From: Flavobacterium macacae
GTDB lineage: Bacteria; Bacteroidota; Bacteroidia; Flavobacteriales; Flavobacteriaceae
DNA length: 64,000 nucleotides
Assembly (NCBI RefSeq): GCF_003865365.1
Contig: NZ_RQVR01000008.1
Span: 22,124-86,123 of the forward strand
Direction of reading: 5' to 3'
Shown here: positions 1-7,693 of the stretch, piece after piece
Layout of the letters: the number at the start of each line of letters is the position of its first letter
Numbering within the stretch: position 1 is the first letter of the stretch
The notes under the pieces: generated by a model
The model's input: the letters and a program-made list of their open reading frames with translations, nothing else
Database searches by the model: none
Told to the model about the DNA's origin: nothing
Made by a program: the position numbers and the translations under genes

Positions 1-1
1 C

Positions 2-2065
2 TACACTTATTCTTGGTCACCTTCAGGAGGAACGGCAGCTACGGCTACAGGACTTTCAGCAGGAGCCTACACCGTGACAATCACGGATGCGAATTTATGT
101 ACTACAACGCAAAGCGTTACTATTACGGAGCCTAGTGCATTGACTGCAACGGCAGCGCAAACCAACGTATCTTGCAACGGTGGATCGAACGGAACGGCTT
201 CAGTTATAGCTTCAGGAGGAACAGGAACGTATACTTATTCTTGGGCACCTTCTGGAGGAACGGCAGCTACGGCTACAGGACTTTCAGCAGGAACTTACAC
301 GGTAACAATCACGGATGCTAATTCCTGTACAACAACAAGAAGCGTTACGATAACACAGCCTGCGGCACTAACGGCAACAACAGCGCAGACCAACGTAGCT
401 TGCAACGGCGGATCGAACGGGGTAGCTTCAGTGACAGCTTCGGGAGGTGCCGGAACGTATACTTACTTATGGTCACCTTCAGGAGGAACGGCAGCTACGG
501 CTACAGGACTTTCAGCAGGAACGTACACGGTGACGATTACGGATGCTAATTCCTGTACAACAACAAGAAACTTTACGATAACACAGCCTGCGGCAATAAC
601 GGCAACAACAGCGCAGACCAACGTAGCTTGCAACGGCGGATCAAACGGAACGGCTTCAGTGACAGCTTCAGGAGGTGCCGGAACGTATACTTATTCATGG
701 TCACCTTCAGGAGGAACGGCAGCTACAGCTACGGGGCTTGTTGCAGGAACTTACACGGTAACAATCACGGATGCTAATTCCTGTACAACAACAAGAAACT
801 TTACGATAACACAGCCTGTTGCACTAACGGCAACAACAGCGCAGACCAACGTATCTTGCAACGGCGGATCGAACGGGGTAGCTTCAGTGACAGCTTCGGG
901 AGGTGCCGGAACGTACACTTACTTGTGGTCTTCAGGAGGAACGGCAGCGACAGCTACGGGACTTTCAGCAGGAACGTACACGGTGACGATTACGGATGCT
1001 AATATGTGTACAGCAACACAAAGCGTTACGATAACACAGCCTGCGGCACTAACGGCAACGGCATCGCAGACCAATGTATCTTGCAACGGCGGATCGAACG
1101 GAACGGCTTCAGTGGCAGTTTCAGGAGGAACAGGAACATACACTTACTCTTGGGCACCTTCAGGAGGAACGGCGGCGACAGCCTCAGGACTTACGCCTGG
1201 TAATTATACGGTAACAATCACGGATGCAAACTCTTGTACAGCAACAAGAAACTTTACGATAACACAGCCTGCGGCACTAACGGCAACAACAGCGCAGACC
1301 AACGTATCTTGCAACGGCGGATCAAACGGAGTAGCTGCAGTGACAGCTTCAGGGGGTGCCGGAACGTACACTTACTCTTGGTCCCCTTCAGGAGGAACGG
1401 CAGCGACAGCTACGGGACTTTCAGCAGGAACGTACACGGTGACGATTACGGATGCTAATATGTGTACAGCAACACAAAGCGTTACTATTACGGAGCCTGC
1501 TGCGCTTGTAATAACGCAGCAGCCATTAGACGCAGCGATTGAGGAAGGAAACACAGCTACATTTTCTGTTCAGTCAAATGGTGCTGCAAACCTCCAATGG
1601 CAGGTCAGTACGAACGGTTCCACTTGGTCAGATGTTGCCAACGGAGGTTTAAATCCTACTTATAGCGGCAGTACAACAAACATGCTGACTGTAACCAACG
1701 TACCGATCGGATATGATGGTTACTTATACAGAGCCCTTGTTGGCAACGGAACATCTTGCACAACTATTTCAGAGGAAGCTACCCTATCAGTGTCTCCACC
1801 TTTAGGAACTCCAGAATATAATGTGGGACAGATGGTTCTTTATCCGAATCCAGCGGTTACCCATGTATTTATCAAAATTCCATTTGCCTCATCGCTTAAA
1901 TATTGCAAACTTGAGGTATTTGATAGCAGTGGAAGAATTTTATTGCAGAAAACGCTAAAGGATGAAGTTGAGAAAGTGGATGTGGATAATTTGCCGAATG
2001 GAGTATATATTTTCACTATCACATCGGAGTATGGAAGCAATTCAAAAAAGATCATAAAGCAATAA
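2..2065 (+). CDS. SprB-repeat cell-surface adhesin, T9SS type A cargo (5' end outside window)
   Basis: The open frame runs in from the left edge, so the N-terminus and signal peptide are missing. The visible part is a partial repeat, then six tandem 75-76-residue SprB-type repeats, each with a Cys-Asn-Gly-Gly turn, a GGTGTYTYSW-like core and a GTYTVTITDAN ending. A single Ig-like domain follows (about residues 490-585 counted from position 74). The C-terminus is a T9SS type A sorting domain of about 75 residues that starts with YPNPA, contains LPNGVYIFTI and ends in KKIIKQ. Proteins of this build are exported by the type IX system and displayed on the flavobacterial surface, where SprB itself serves gliding and adhesion. 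A strong bidirectional terminator follows. Family assignment is secure; the adhesive role is inferred. Confidence 0.9.
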   Translation, partial: YTYSWSPSGGTAATATGLSAGAYTVTITDANLCTTTQSVTITEPSALTATAAQTNVSCNGGSNGTASVIASGGTGTYTYSWAPSGGTAATATGLSAGTYTVTITDANSCTTTRSVTITQPAALTATTAQTNVACNGGSNGVASVTASGGAGTYTYLWSPSGGTAATATGLSAGTYTVTITDANSCTTTRNFTITQPAAITATTAQTNVACNGGSNGTASVTASGGAGTYTYSWSPSGGTAATATGLVAGTYTVTITDANSCTTTRNFTITQPVALTATTAQTNVSCNGGSNGVASVTASGGAGTYTYLWSSGGTAATATGLSAGTYTVTITDANMCTATQSVTITQPAALTATASQTNVSCNGGSNGTASVAVSGGTGTYTYSWAPSGGTAATASGLTPGNYTVTITDANSCTATRNFTITQPAALTATTAQTNVSCNGGSNGVAAVTASGGAGTYTYSWSPSGGTAATATGLSAGTYTVTITDANMCTATQSVTITEPAALVITQQPLDAAIEEGNTATFSVQSNGAANLQWQVSTNGSTWSDVANGGLNPTYSGSTTNMLTVTNVPIGYDGYLYRALVGNGTSCTTISEEATLSVSPPLGTPEYNVGQMVLYPNPAVTHVFIKIPFASSLKYCKLEVFDSSGRILLQKTLKDEVEKVDVDNLPNGVYIFTITSEYGSNSKKIIKQ
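158..1522 (+). repeat. Six tandem 228-bp SprB repeats
   Basis: Six in-frame copies of a 228-bp unit, one of them 225 bp because a single Pro codon is missing near position 930. Copies are nearly identical at the DNA level over long stretches, including synonymous positions such as gcgcagaccaacgta and tcaggaggaacggcagc. That pattern points to recent duplication or gene conversion, and copy number could vary between strains. Confidence 0.9.
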
Positions 2066-2116
2066 TAGGCGCTGCTTCTGTAAGAAGTCTCAGAAGTATA
2101 AAATAAAATAATAAGA

Positions 2117-2157
2117 AAAGCACCGTGCAGCCAGCAATTGGCTTGTTACGGTGCTTT
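2117..2157. terminator. Bidirectional terminator between convergent genes
   Basis: A 10-bp perfect stem (AAAGCACCGT / ACGGTGCTTT) has an inner CCA/TGG pairing and is followed by T-rich sequence on both strands. It lies between the adhesin gene (+) and the response-regulator gene (-). Confidence 0.85.
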
Positions 2158-2161
2158 ATTT

Positions 2162-2845
2162 TTATATTGCAGGCAGATCTTCAATTTTTATAATGGCATG
2201 CTGGATGGCATAAATAACTAAACCCGCCATATTCTTGGCTCCCGTCTTCACGAAAAGATTATTTTTATGTCCTTCTACAGTGCGTTGGTTTATGAAAAGC
2301 GACTCCCCTATTTCTTTTGCTGTTTTTTGCTTGCAGAGAAGTTTTAAAACATCTAGTTCTCTGCTTGACAATGCAGTGCCCTGCTCTAATAAAGGTTTGG
2401 GTGACTTTACGGATAAATGTTTCTCTGCAATTTCCATCTGCTCTTCCATAAAATAGAATCCATGGGTAAAGACTTGTGATAGGACATGCACCAGTTCTTT
2501 CGGGGAAACTCCTTTAGGCAGAAAAGCGGCAATGCCCGTCTTAATCATAAAGCTCAGGAAAGAAACCTGATAATGCGACGAGATTACAATTATTTTTATT
2601 TCCGGAAAATGCAGCCGCAGGTGGCCCGCAATTTCAACACCGTCCATTTCCTGCATTTTCATATCGAGCAGCAGCACATCCGGAATCAAACCGCCATTTT
2701 CAAGATAGCCTAATAATTCTTTTCCGCTGTTGGCTGCCAAAATCACAGATAAATTTTTCTGGCTATCCAAGAAAGGATGAAGCAAACTCACGATCAGTGC
2801 ATCGTCATCAACGATCCCTAATTTTATGATTTCGTTATTTTTCAA
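2162..2845 (-). CDS. LuxR/NarL-type response regulator
   Basis: The 227-aa protein has an N-terminal receiver domain (acidic triad D13-D15, phospho-acceptor D61 in VLLLD, S89/S90, K111 in FLPKG) and a C-terminal LuxR-type helix-turn-helix (about 155-220: LSSRELDVLKLLC, AKEIGESLFINQRTVEGHKNNLF). It should be a DNA-binding transcription factor phosphorylated by the histidine kinase encoded just upstream. Its start overlaps the end of the kinase gene by 11 bp, so the two are translationally coupled. It is the last gene of a four-gene reverse operon that begins at 4888. Targets are unknown; the adjacent convergent SprB-repeat adhesin is a candidate only by position. Confidence 0.93.
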   Translation of the reverse strand: MKNNEIIKLGIVDDDALIVSLLHPFLDSQKNLSVILAANSGKELLGYLENGGLIPDVLLLDMKMQEMDGVEIAGHLRLHFPEIKIIVISSHYQVSFLSFMIKTGIAAFLPKGVSPKELVHVLSQVFTHGFYFMEEQMEIAEKHLSVKSPKPLLEQGTALSSRELDVLKLLCKQKTAKEIGESLFINQRTVEGHKNNLFVKTGAKNMAGLVIYAIQHAIIKIEDLPAI

Positions 2846-3602
2846 ATTCTGATTCTTTTAGCACGATTAGGTACGATGTCCCTTTTCCGGGAGCCGAACG
2901 CATTTTATAGTGCGCGTTGATATAATCCGTACGGAATTCTATGTTTTTTATTCCTAGTCCTTTTGCTTTTCCATTGGTATCAAAGCCTATTCCGTTATCG
3001 TAGAGGTGTAACAGGAGTATTTTTTCAGTATGCCTAAGGTGGATGACTATCTCAGTGGCTTCCGCGTGCTTCACGATATTGGTGATCAATTCTTGTATTA
3101 TTCGGGTAAGCTGGATTTTCACCGTATCCGAAAGGGCGGCATCAGAACGAATATCCGTCCTGAACTGAATGCTGAAAACTGATTTCCAGGGCACGAGTAT
3201 TTCTGAAATCAGTTCTTCCAAGCTGGCATACTTGAGCATTGGAAGACTCAGATCATGTGAAAGCTGCCTGGCGACTGTGATGCATTCTTTTATGAGTTTA
3301 TTAGATTCAAGCTCTTCATAGCCGATTTCATTCTTGATTTTGAGTACGGTCAGCTTTCCGATCAGAATATCGTGGATATCAGCTGCAATTCTTGTACGTT
3401 CCTGCTCTTGGACTTGGACATTGGCCTCCAAAAGTTTCTGCTTGTGTTCCAATCTTACTTTGTCTTCCTCGAGTTTTACACGTGCTATCCTTTGGAAATT
3501 TTCCCGGATTAAAAGCACCAATGCAAGCACCAATATAAATACAAACAGCAAGATGATGCCAATGCCTTTCGCGATCATCCCCGAGCCTTCCCAATTTTCC
3601 AT
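2835..3602 (-). CDS. Sensor histidine kinase, HisKA_3 (NarX/UhpB-like) family
   Basis: The 255-aa kinase has one N-terminal membrane helix (about 13-32), a coiled-coil linker, an HisKA_3 dimerisation/phosphotransfer domain with H77 in AADIHDILIGKL, and an HATPase_c domain (N box around N175 in ELITNIVKHA, G1 box DNGIGF at 202-207, G2 region GKAKGLGIKN). There is no periplasmic sensing domain, so the signal probably comes from the 7-TM protein encoded immediately upstream, whose gene overlaps this one by 28 bp. It overlaps the response-regulator gene by 11 bp. The stated start gives a short leader before the membrane helix; M9 is an alternative. Confidence 0.92.
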   Translation of the reverse strand: MENWEGSGMIAKGIGIILLFVFILVLALVLLIRENFQRIARVKLEEDKVRLEHKQKLLEANVQVQEQERTRIAADIHDILIGKLTVLKIKNEIGYEELESNKLIKECITVARQLSHDLSLPMLKYASLEELISEILVPWKSVFSIQFRTDIRSDAALSDTVKIQLTRIIQELITNIVKHAEATEIVIHLRHTEKILLLHLYDNGIGFDTNGKAKGLGIKNIEFRTDYINAHYKMRSAPGKGTSYLIVLKESEFEK

Positions 3603-4237
3603 ATCGATAGAATTAAGAGAACATAAAAAACAAGCGTAAACAGAAGATTGGCAAACCAGATATAGTACTTAACACCTGTTGCATCATTGATTAAAAAATC
3701 AATTGGTATAAAAATAATAAGGACCAATGAGAAGTACATGATTATAACCGAATTGAGGAAAAACAGGTCTTTCGTGATATTTTTCGAGGATAAAATCTTG
3801 GAGATGAAAAAATCGATAGCCAGCATTACAATTAAAAAAGTAGATAGCACTTTAGAATAGGACTGAAATCCTTCAAGTGCCGCGCTGCTGCTGATGCTTG
3901 TAAATTCCCAAGCCATAAATGCAGATGACACCAGGAAGATCATTCCCAGAAACACGCTCTTTTTACGACTTTCAAGGATGCCGGAATAAAAGTAGAAGCA
4001 GAAAAAAGCCAGAAGCTCCACAAAGCCAAGTATAGGAATAAACAAGAGATTGCTTCCATAGATTTCTCCGTATGCCCTGGCGGAAATGTCAATCGCGAGC
4101 ATCCCAAAAAGATAGTACACGATTATTTTATATAAAACACCTATTTTCCAAAAGTAGCAGCTGCCAAGAACCACCCCCCCAAACAATAGGATTGGGGAAA
4201 GGTAGGTTAAAAAATTAGTGATGTCGTAAAAATCCAT
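3575..4237 (-). CDS. 7-TM integral membrane protein, putative sensor partner of the kinase
   Basis: A 220-aa, very hydrophobic protein with about seven predicted membrane helices (roughly 9-30, 34-56, 64-88, 94-115, 131-149, 155-180, 190-212). I do not recognise a named family. Its gene overlaps the histidine kinase gene by 28 bp and starts 3 bp after the stop of the upstream gene. That coupling, and the lack of any sensory domain in the kinase, suggest it is the signal-input subunit of the two-component system. This role is inferred from context only. Confidence 0.75.
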   Translation of the reverse strand: MDFYDITNFLTYLSPILLFGGVVLGSCYFWKIGVLYKIIVYYLFGMLAIDISARAYGEIYGSNLLFIPILGFVELLAFFCFYFYSGILESRKKSVFLGMIFLVSSAFMAWEFTSISSSAALEGFQSYSKVLSTFLIVMLAIDFFISKILSSKNITKDLFFLNSVIIMYFSLVLIIFIPIDFLINDATGVKYYIWFANLLFTLVFYVLLILSIWKIGKARG

Positions 4238-4240
4238 TTT

Positions 4241-4888
4241 CTAAGAAATTTCCAACAGGTAGAAATTTTCTTTCTCCAAAGGTCCGTCTATGTGGAATGG
4301 CGGCACGGGGCGCACCAAGTCAAAATATTTTGACAAACCAGAATCGTTAGAATTGTCCTGCATATCGTCAATAATAAGATCTGCAAATGCATTTTCTCCG
4401 TCTGGATTTGGCTTCAGTGCAAAATATACTTTGGATTCTTGTCCGGGTTGCAAATCAGAAGAAGGAATGACGAACGCCTGAAAAATACCTTCTTCCGTTT
4501 CCACTTGTTTTTTTACCCAACCAATGCGGTTGTCTTTCCAGCTTTTGATTCGTTCTAACGCTTCTTCTGTAGGGATTTCAGAACCCAATTCTGGCGAGTG
4601 GTCCAGTTCGCAAACTGTGATTGCAGCTAAGATTTCTTCGGGATTTTTGGCTTCTTGCGCATTATCTTTGTCGGCATCAATTACAAAAAGAAGCAACTTG
4701 CCGTCCTTAACGCCAGGATACACATGAATAAACGAGTCTTGCGCACTCTCCAATTTTGGTCGGTTATAGCTAAAGCTGTTTCCTGCATCAAAAAGATTGT
4801 TAATTACCAATTCATTTTTCTCGTTTCTCAACGTGTTCCAAGAGGCAATGCTTGCCAAAATTTCTTTTAGGTCTAAAGTTTTGTCCAT
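4241..4888 (-). CDS. Conserved hypothetical soluble protein, first gene of the two-component operon
   Basis: The 215-aa, acidic protein has no signal peptide and no membrane helix. I do not recognise a family. Visible features are an N-terminal helix (LDLKEILASIASW), a central ITVCELDHSPELG segment, and a C-terminal half rich in D/E/N (ALKPNPDGENAFADLIIDDM). It is separated from the 7-TM gene by only 3 bp, so it is almost certainly co-transcribed with the 7-TM protein, kinase and regulator. It could be a regulated effector or an accessory factor; the sequence does not decide. A TAnnTTTG-type -7 box lies about 60 bp upstream. Confidence 0.7.
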   Translation of the reverse strand: MDKTLDLKEILASIASWNTLRNEKNELVINNLFDAGNSFSYNRPKLESAQDSFIHVYPGVKDGKLLLFVIDADKDNAQEAKNPEEILAAITVCELDHSPELGSEIPTEEALERIKSWKDNRIGWVKKQVETEEGIFQAFVIPSSDLQPGQESKVYFALKPNPDGENAFADLIIDDMQDNSNDSGLSKYFDLVRPVPPFHIDGPLEKENFYLLEIS

Positions 4889-4946
4889 AATTTAATAAGT
4901 TTAATGTTTTTTTTTGTAGATTTTTGGGAATGGTTTTCGTACATTC

Positions 4947-4954
4947 CAAAGGTA
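4947..4954 (-). promoter_or_regulatory. Possible flavobacterial -7 box for the two-component operon
   Basis: Read on the minus strand this is TACCTTTG, an exact match to the Bacteroidota -7 consensus TAnnTTTG, about 60 bp before the operon's first start codon. No convincing TTG at the usual distance was found, so support is partial. Confidence 0.35.
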
Positions 4955-5100
4955 TTATTTTGTTTCAAATTAAAAAGTTTTTTTGACAGACATTTAATCT
5001 AATGAAAAACATATATTACTTTCACTCTACCAATGACAAAAAAGATATCACAAACAGATAGATAAAAATTAGCTAAATTTCTGGTAGTCTATTTTTTATA

Positions 5101-5108
5101 TACATTTG
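5101..5108 (+). promoter_or_regulatory. Possible -7 box upstream of the DUF2971 gene
   Basis: TACATTTG matches TAnnTTTG exactly and lies 77 bp before the ATG at 5185. About 18-20 bp upstream only a weak CTG is seen in place of TTG. Confidence 0.35.
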
Positions 5109-5184
5109 AAAGTAATAGCATTTGATATTGTCAGACATATATACTAGTTGGGCAACATATACTTGAAATTTCAAAAATTGATTC

Positions 5185-6054
5185 ATGACTAAATTAAACC
5201 CAAATGCTATTTATCCCGGCTTAAATTTAAAATGGGAAAGAGAAGATTATATCCATAGTATTACTTTTCATATTACAATTGGAGGTTATTTAATCACTAA
5301 TCTTTATCATAAAGGAATCAAGCTAGCAAATCCACCTTTTTTATATAGGTATTTCGCCCCAAATGAAAATAGTTTAAAAGGTTTAAAAAACTCATACTTA
5401 TATTTTTCAGACCCAAAAGGTTTTGGAGATGAATATGATTGTTTGATTTCCGATGATGGATACGTAAAAAGCATCATAGATAACTCTATCAATCTAAACG
5501 AAAATTTAGGAGTGTGTTGCTTTTGCACAGTTCCAGATGAAGATCAAATGTGGGATTACTATGCTTCAGGATTTAAAGGATTTGCTCTCAAATATAAAAA
5601 TGATGCTGCCTTTTTACCCTATGGTAAGAAGGCATCCATCAAATCACACATCATTTATCTTGAAAACAATGGACCAAATAATCCAAACCTAATCGAGACA
5701 CTAAAATCTATCGAAGGAAAACATTCTCCCGAAATGGTCAAAAACTGGCAGAACGATGTGTTGTTTTTTCACGAACTTTGCAGAAAACGACTTAAATATG
5801 CTTTCGAAAAAGAATACAGAATAATAAGTTTCTTCGCGAATGAATTTGAACGACGAATTCCAATTAGGAAAAGCAATGTTGATTCAATTTACGTTGGAAA
5901 TAAAATGCCAAAAGAATATTTGGAAAAGTTGATAACTGTATTATCTGAAAATCCTAAAATCAAAATATTTATTATTCGACATGATTATAAGCAGCAAGCT
6001 ATAAAATTTGAGAGAATGAAAAATATAAGAGCGCTCAAAAACTCGTTTAAATAA
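5185..6054 (+). CDS. DUF2971 domain-containing protein
   Basis: The 289-aa protein matches the DUF2971 pattern: an N-terminal LYRYF motif, then LKNSYLYFSDPKGFGDEYDC, a CCFCTVPDEDQMWDYYASGFKGFAL core, a RLKYAFEKEYRII segment (typically the kYkKW..E.EYRli region) and IDSIYVG-type sequence. The biochemical function of this family is unknown; members often appear as single accessory genes, some in mobile or defence-associated regions. Here it stands alone, is more AT-rich than its neighbours, and is followed by about 390 bp of non-coding or decayed sequence, which suggests an acquired gene. No signal peptide. The ATG at 5185 gives a complete domain. Confidence 0.8.
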   Translation: MTKLNPNAIYPGLNLKWEREDYIHSITFHITIGGYLITNLYHKGIKLANPPFLYRYFAPNENSLKGLKNSYLYFSDPKGFGDEYDCLISDDGYVKSIIDNSINLNENLGVCCFCTVPDEDQMWDYYASGFKGFALKYKNDAAFLPYGKKASIKSHIIYLENNGPNNPNLIETLKSIEGKHSPEMVKNWQNDVLFFHELCRKRLKYAFEKEYRIISFFANEFERRIPIRKSNVDSIYVGNKMPKEYLEKLITVLSENPKIKIFIIRHDYKQQAIKFERMKNIRALKNSFK

Positions 6055-6448
6055 TATTATAAAGTATACATTGTCTAAACGCCACTAAACAAGATTACTG
6101 ATTTTCGGTAAGTTGAGTGTTTTGATTTCCCGAATAAAGTTTTATCTAGAAAGAGAAAATTCAGTATCCGTTGACGCGCTTGCATTGATGTGTGAAACTT
6201 TAGCACTAAGGTTAAAAAACAATACGAATGATAATTTGTGTTGACTTGTAGAAAGCTGTTCAACTCGGAGATACTATTTCAATGATTTTAGAAGGTTTTA
6301 AAAATGTTGTAATTAATAACAAAGCCAGCTACTAAAATGAATTGTGTAAAATATCCTAACTTTATAATAGAAAATAAAGTCCCAAAAAAATGCAGCTGTA
6401 ATTCTAAGAAGATTTTACCTTTAAGATTTTCTATTTATTGCAATTAGA
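6055..6448. other. Intergenic region with a possible decayed coding fragment
   Basis: No intact gene. On the plus strand from about 6093 to 6243 there is an open stretch of some 48 codons that reads like protein (LERENSVSVDALALMCETL) but has no plausible start and ends at a TGA. I cannot name the parent gene. The rest is AT-rich and featureless. Confidence 0.3.
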
Positions 6449-7600
6449 TCAAGAATTTTTATTCAAAATAGCTCCTGTAATATTTTGAAACATGGTAATT
6501 CCTGTTTCGATCAATTCGTCTGGAAAATCATAATCGGCATTGTGCAAAGCAGGAGTTTCAATTCCGGCTCCAAGACCAAACATCGCAGTTTTGTATTCTT
6601 TTGCGTACCATCCAAAATCTTCTCCAAATTTAAACGGATGCGGTTTTTGTATTAATTTATAACTGTTTTCTGCAGCCGCTTTTATCACATAATCATTGCA
6701 TTCTTTATCGTTGATGCTTGCCGGAAAATATTCAATCCATTCAATAGTATGTTCCAATTGAAACTTCGAACTAATTGTTGCTACTGCATTTACAATTTTA
6801 GATTTTACAGCCTCCATTTTAGGATTGTCCCAAGCCCTTAAAGTGTAATGCAATTCGCCATCAGCAGGAGAAATCCCGTATGACTTCTGGCCCATACTCA
6901 CGTGAACGGGTGTCATTATGGTAAAATTCTCATCTTCCGTATTCACCACTTCCAAATTGGCTATTTCAGCGATAATTTCTGAAATCGCCAACGCTGGATT
7001 GATTCCGTTTTCGGGTTCTGCAGCGTGTGATTCTTTTCCTTTAACTTTGATTATAAAACTTTGCACTTCGGCAGAAAATCCTTTTTGAATAGTAATAATC
7101 GAATGCATGGGTTCTTTAGGAATGTTGTGAAGTGCAAAAACATAATCAGGCTTTAAGTTTTTGAATTTTTCGTCAGTGACAATTTTATGTGCCCCTTCCC
7201 CATTTTCTTCGGCAGGTTGAAATAACAAAACCACTTTTCCAGAATTAAACTTTTGCTCTTTTAACCAAAATCCTAATCCTGAAACGATGGCCATATGGCC
7301 ATCGTGCCCACATTTGTGCGATACGCCTTGTGTCTTCGATTGATGTTCAAAATCATTGACTTCTTGAATCGGTAAGGCATCCAACTCACAACGGATCACA
7401 ATCGTTTTACCCGTATTTGAGAATTGGTATACCGCTGCTAATCCAGTTCCGCCCAAGTTTTCGATGATTTCGGTAGGTTGATTTTGAATCAAAAACTGTC
7501 GTATTCTTTTAGTTGTTTCAAATTCAAAACCAGAAAGTTCCGGATTTGTATGGAGTTCTTTCCTTAGGTTGATGATTGTAGTTAAATCTGTTTTATGCAT
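6449..7600 (-). CDS. M20D family amidohydrolase/metallopeptidase, cytoplasmic
   Basis: The 383-aa protein belongs to the M20D group (hippurate hydrolase, N-acyl-amino-acid amidohydrolase, IAA-amino-acid hydrolase). Visible motifs are the RKELHTNPELSG opening (14-24), IRCELDALPIQE (69-80), the metal-binding HKCGHDGH (95-102) and the catalytic glutamates E131/E132 in QPAEENGEGA. No signal peptide, so it should act in the cytoplasm on N-acylated amino acids or similar amides. It has its own transcription unit: a strong terminator separates it from the upstream GH3 gene. A second, exported M20D paralogue lies at 9797-11035. The substrate cannot be read from sequence. Confidence 0.9.
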   Translation of the reverse strand: MHKTDLTTIINLRKELHTNPELSGFEFETTKRIRQFLIQNQPTEIIENLGGTGLAAVYQFSNTGKTIVIRCELDALPIQEVNDFEHQSKTQGVSHKCGHDGHMAIVSGLGFWLKEQKFNSGKVVLLFQPAEENGEGAHKIVTDEKFKNLKPDYVFALHNIPKEPMHSIITIQKGFSAEVQSFIIKVKGKESHAAEPENGINPALAISEIIAEIANLEVVNTEDENFTIMTPVHVSMGQKSYGISPADGELHYTLRAWDNPKMEAVKSKIVNAVATISSKFQLEHTIEWIEYFPASINDKECNDYVIKAAAENSYKLIQKPHPFKFGEDFGWYAKEYKTAMFGLGAGIETPALHNADYDFPDELIETGITMFQNITGAILNKNS

Positions 7601-7625
7601 CTTATTTTCTTGTTTTAATAAAAAG

Positions 7626-7673
7626 AAAGCCTGTAAATATGAAGCAATTTACGTCATAATTTACAGGCTTTCA
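7626..7673 (-). terminator. Terminator after the GH3 gene
   Basis: A perfect 14-bp inverted repeat (GAAAGCCTGTAAAT / ATTTACAGGCTTTC) is followed on the minus strand by TTTTTATT. It ends the GH3 transcript before the M20D gene that starts at 7600. Confidence 0.85.
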
Positions 7674-7693
7674 AATTCTATACTATTGAATTA

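Noticed and set aside
158..1522. CRISPR-like array because of tandem repeats
   Set aside because: Units are contiguous 228-bp coding repeats with no unique spacers and no cas genes.
919..1554. Open frames on both strands inside the SprB repeats
   Set aside because: Produced by the repeat composition of the adhesin gene; no family resemblance.
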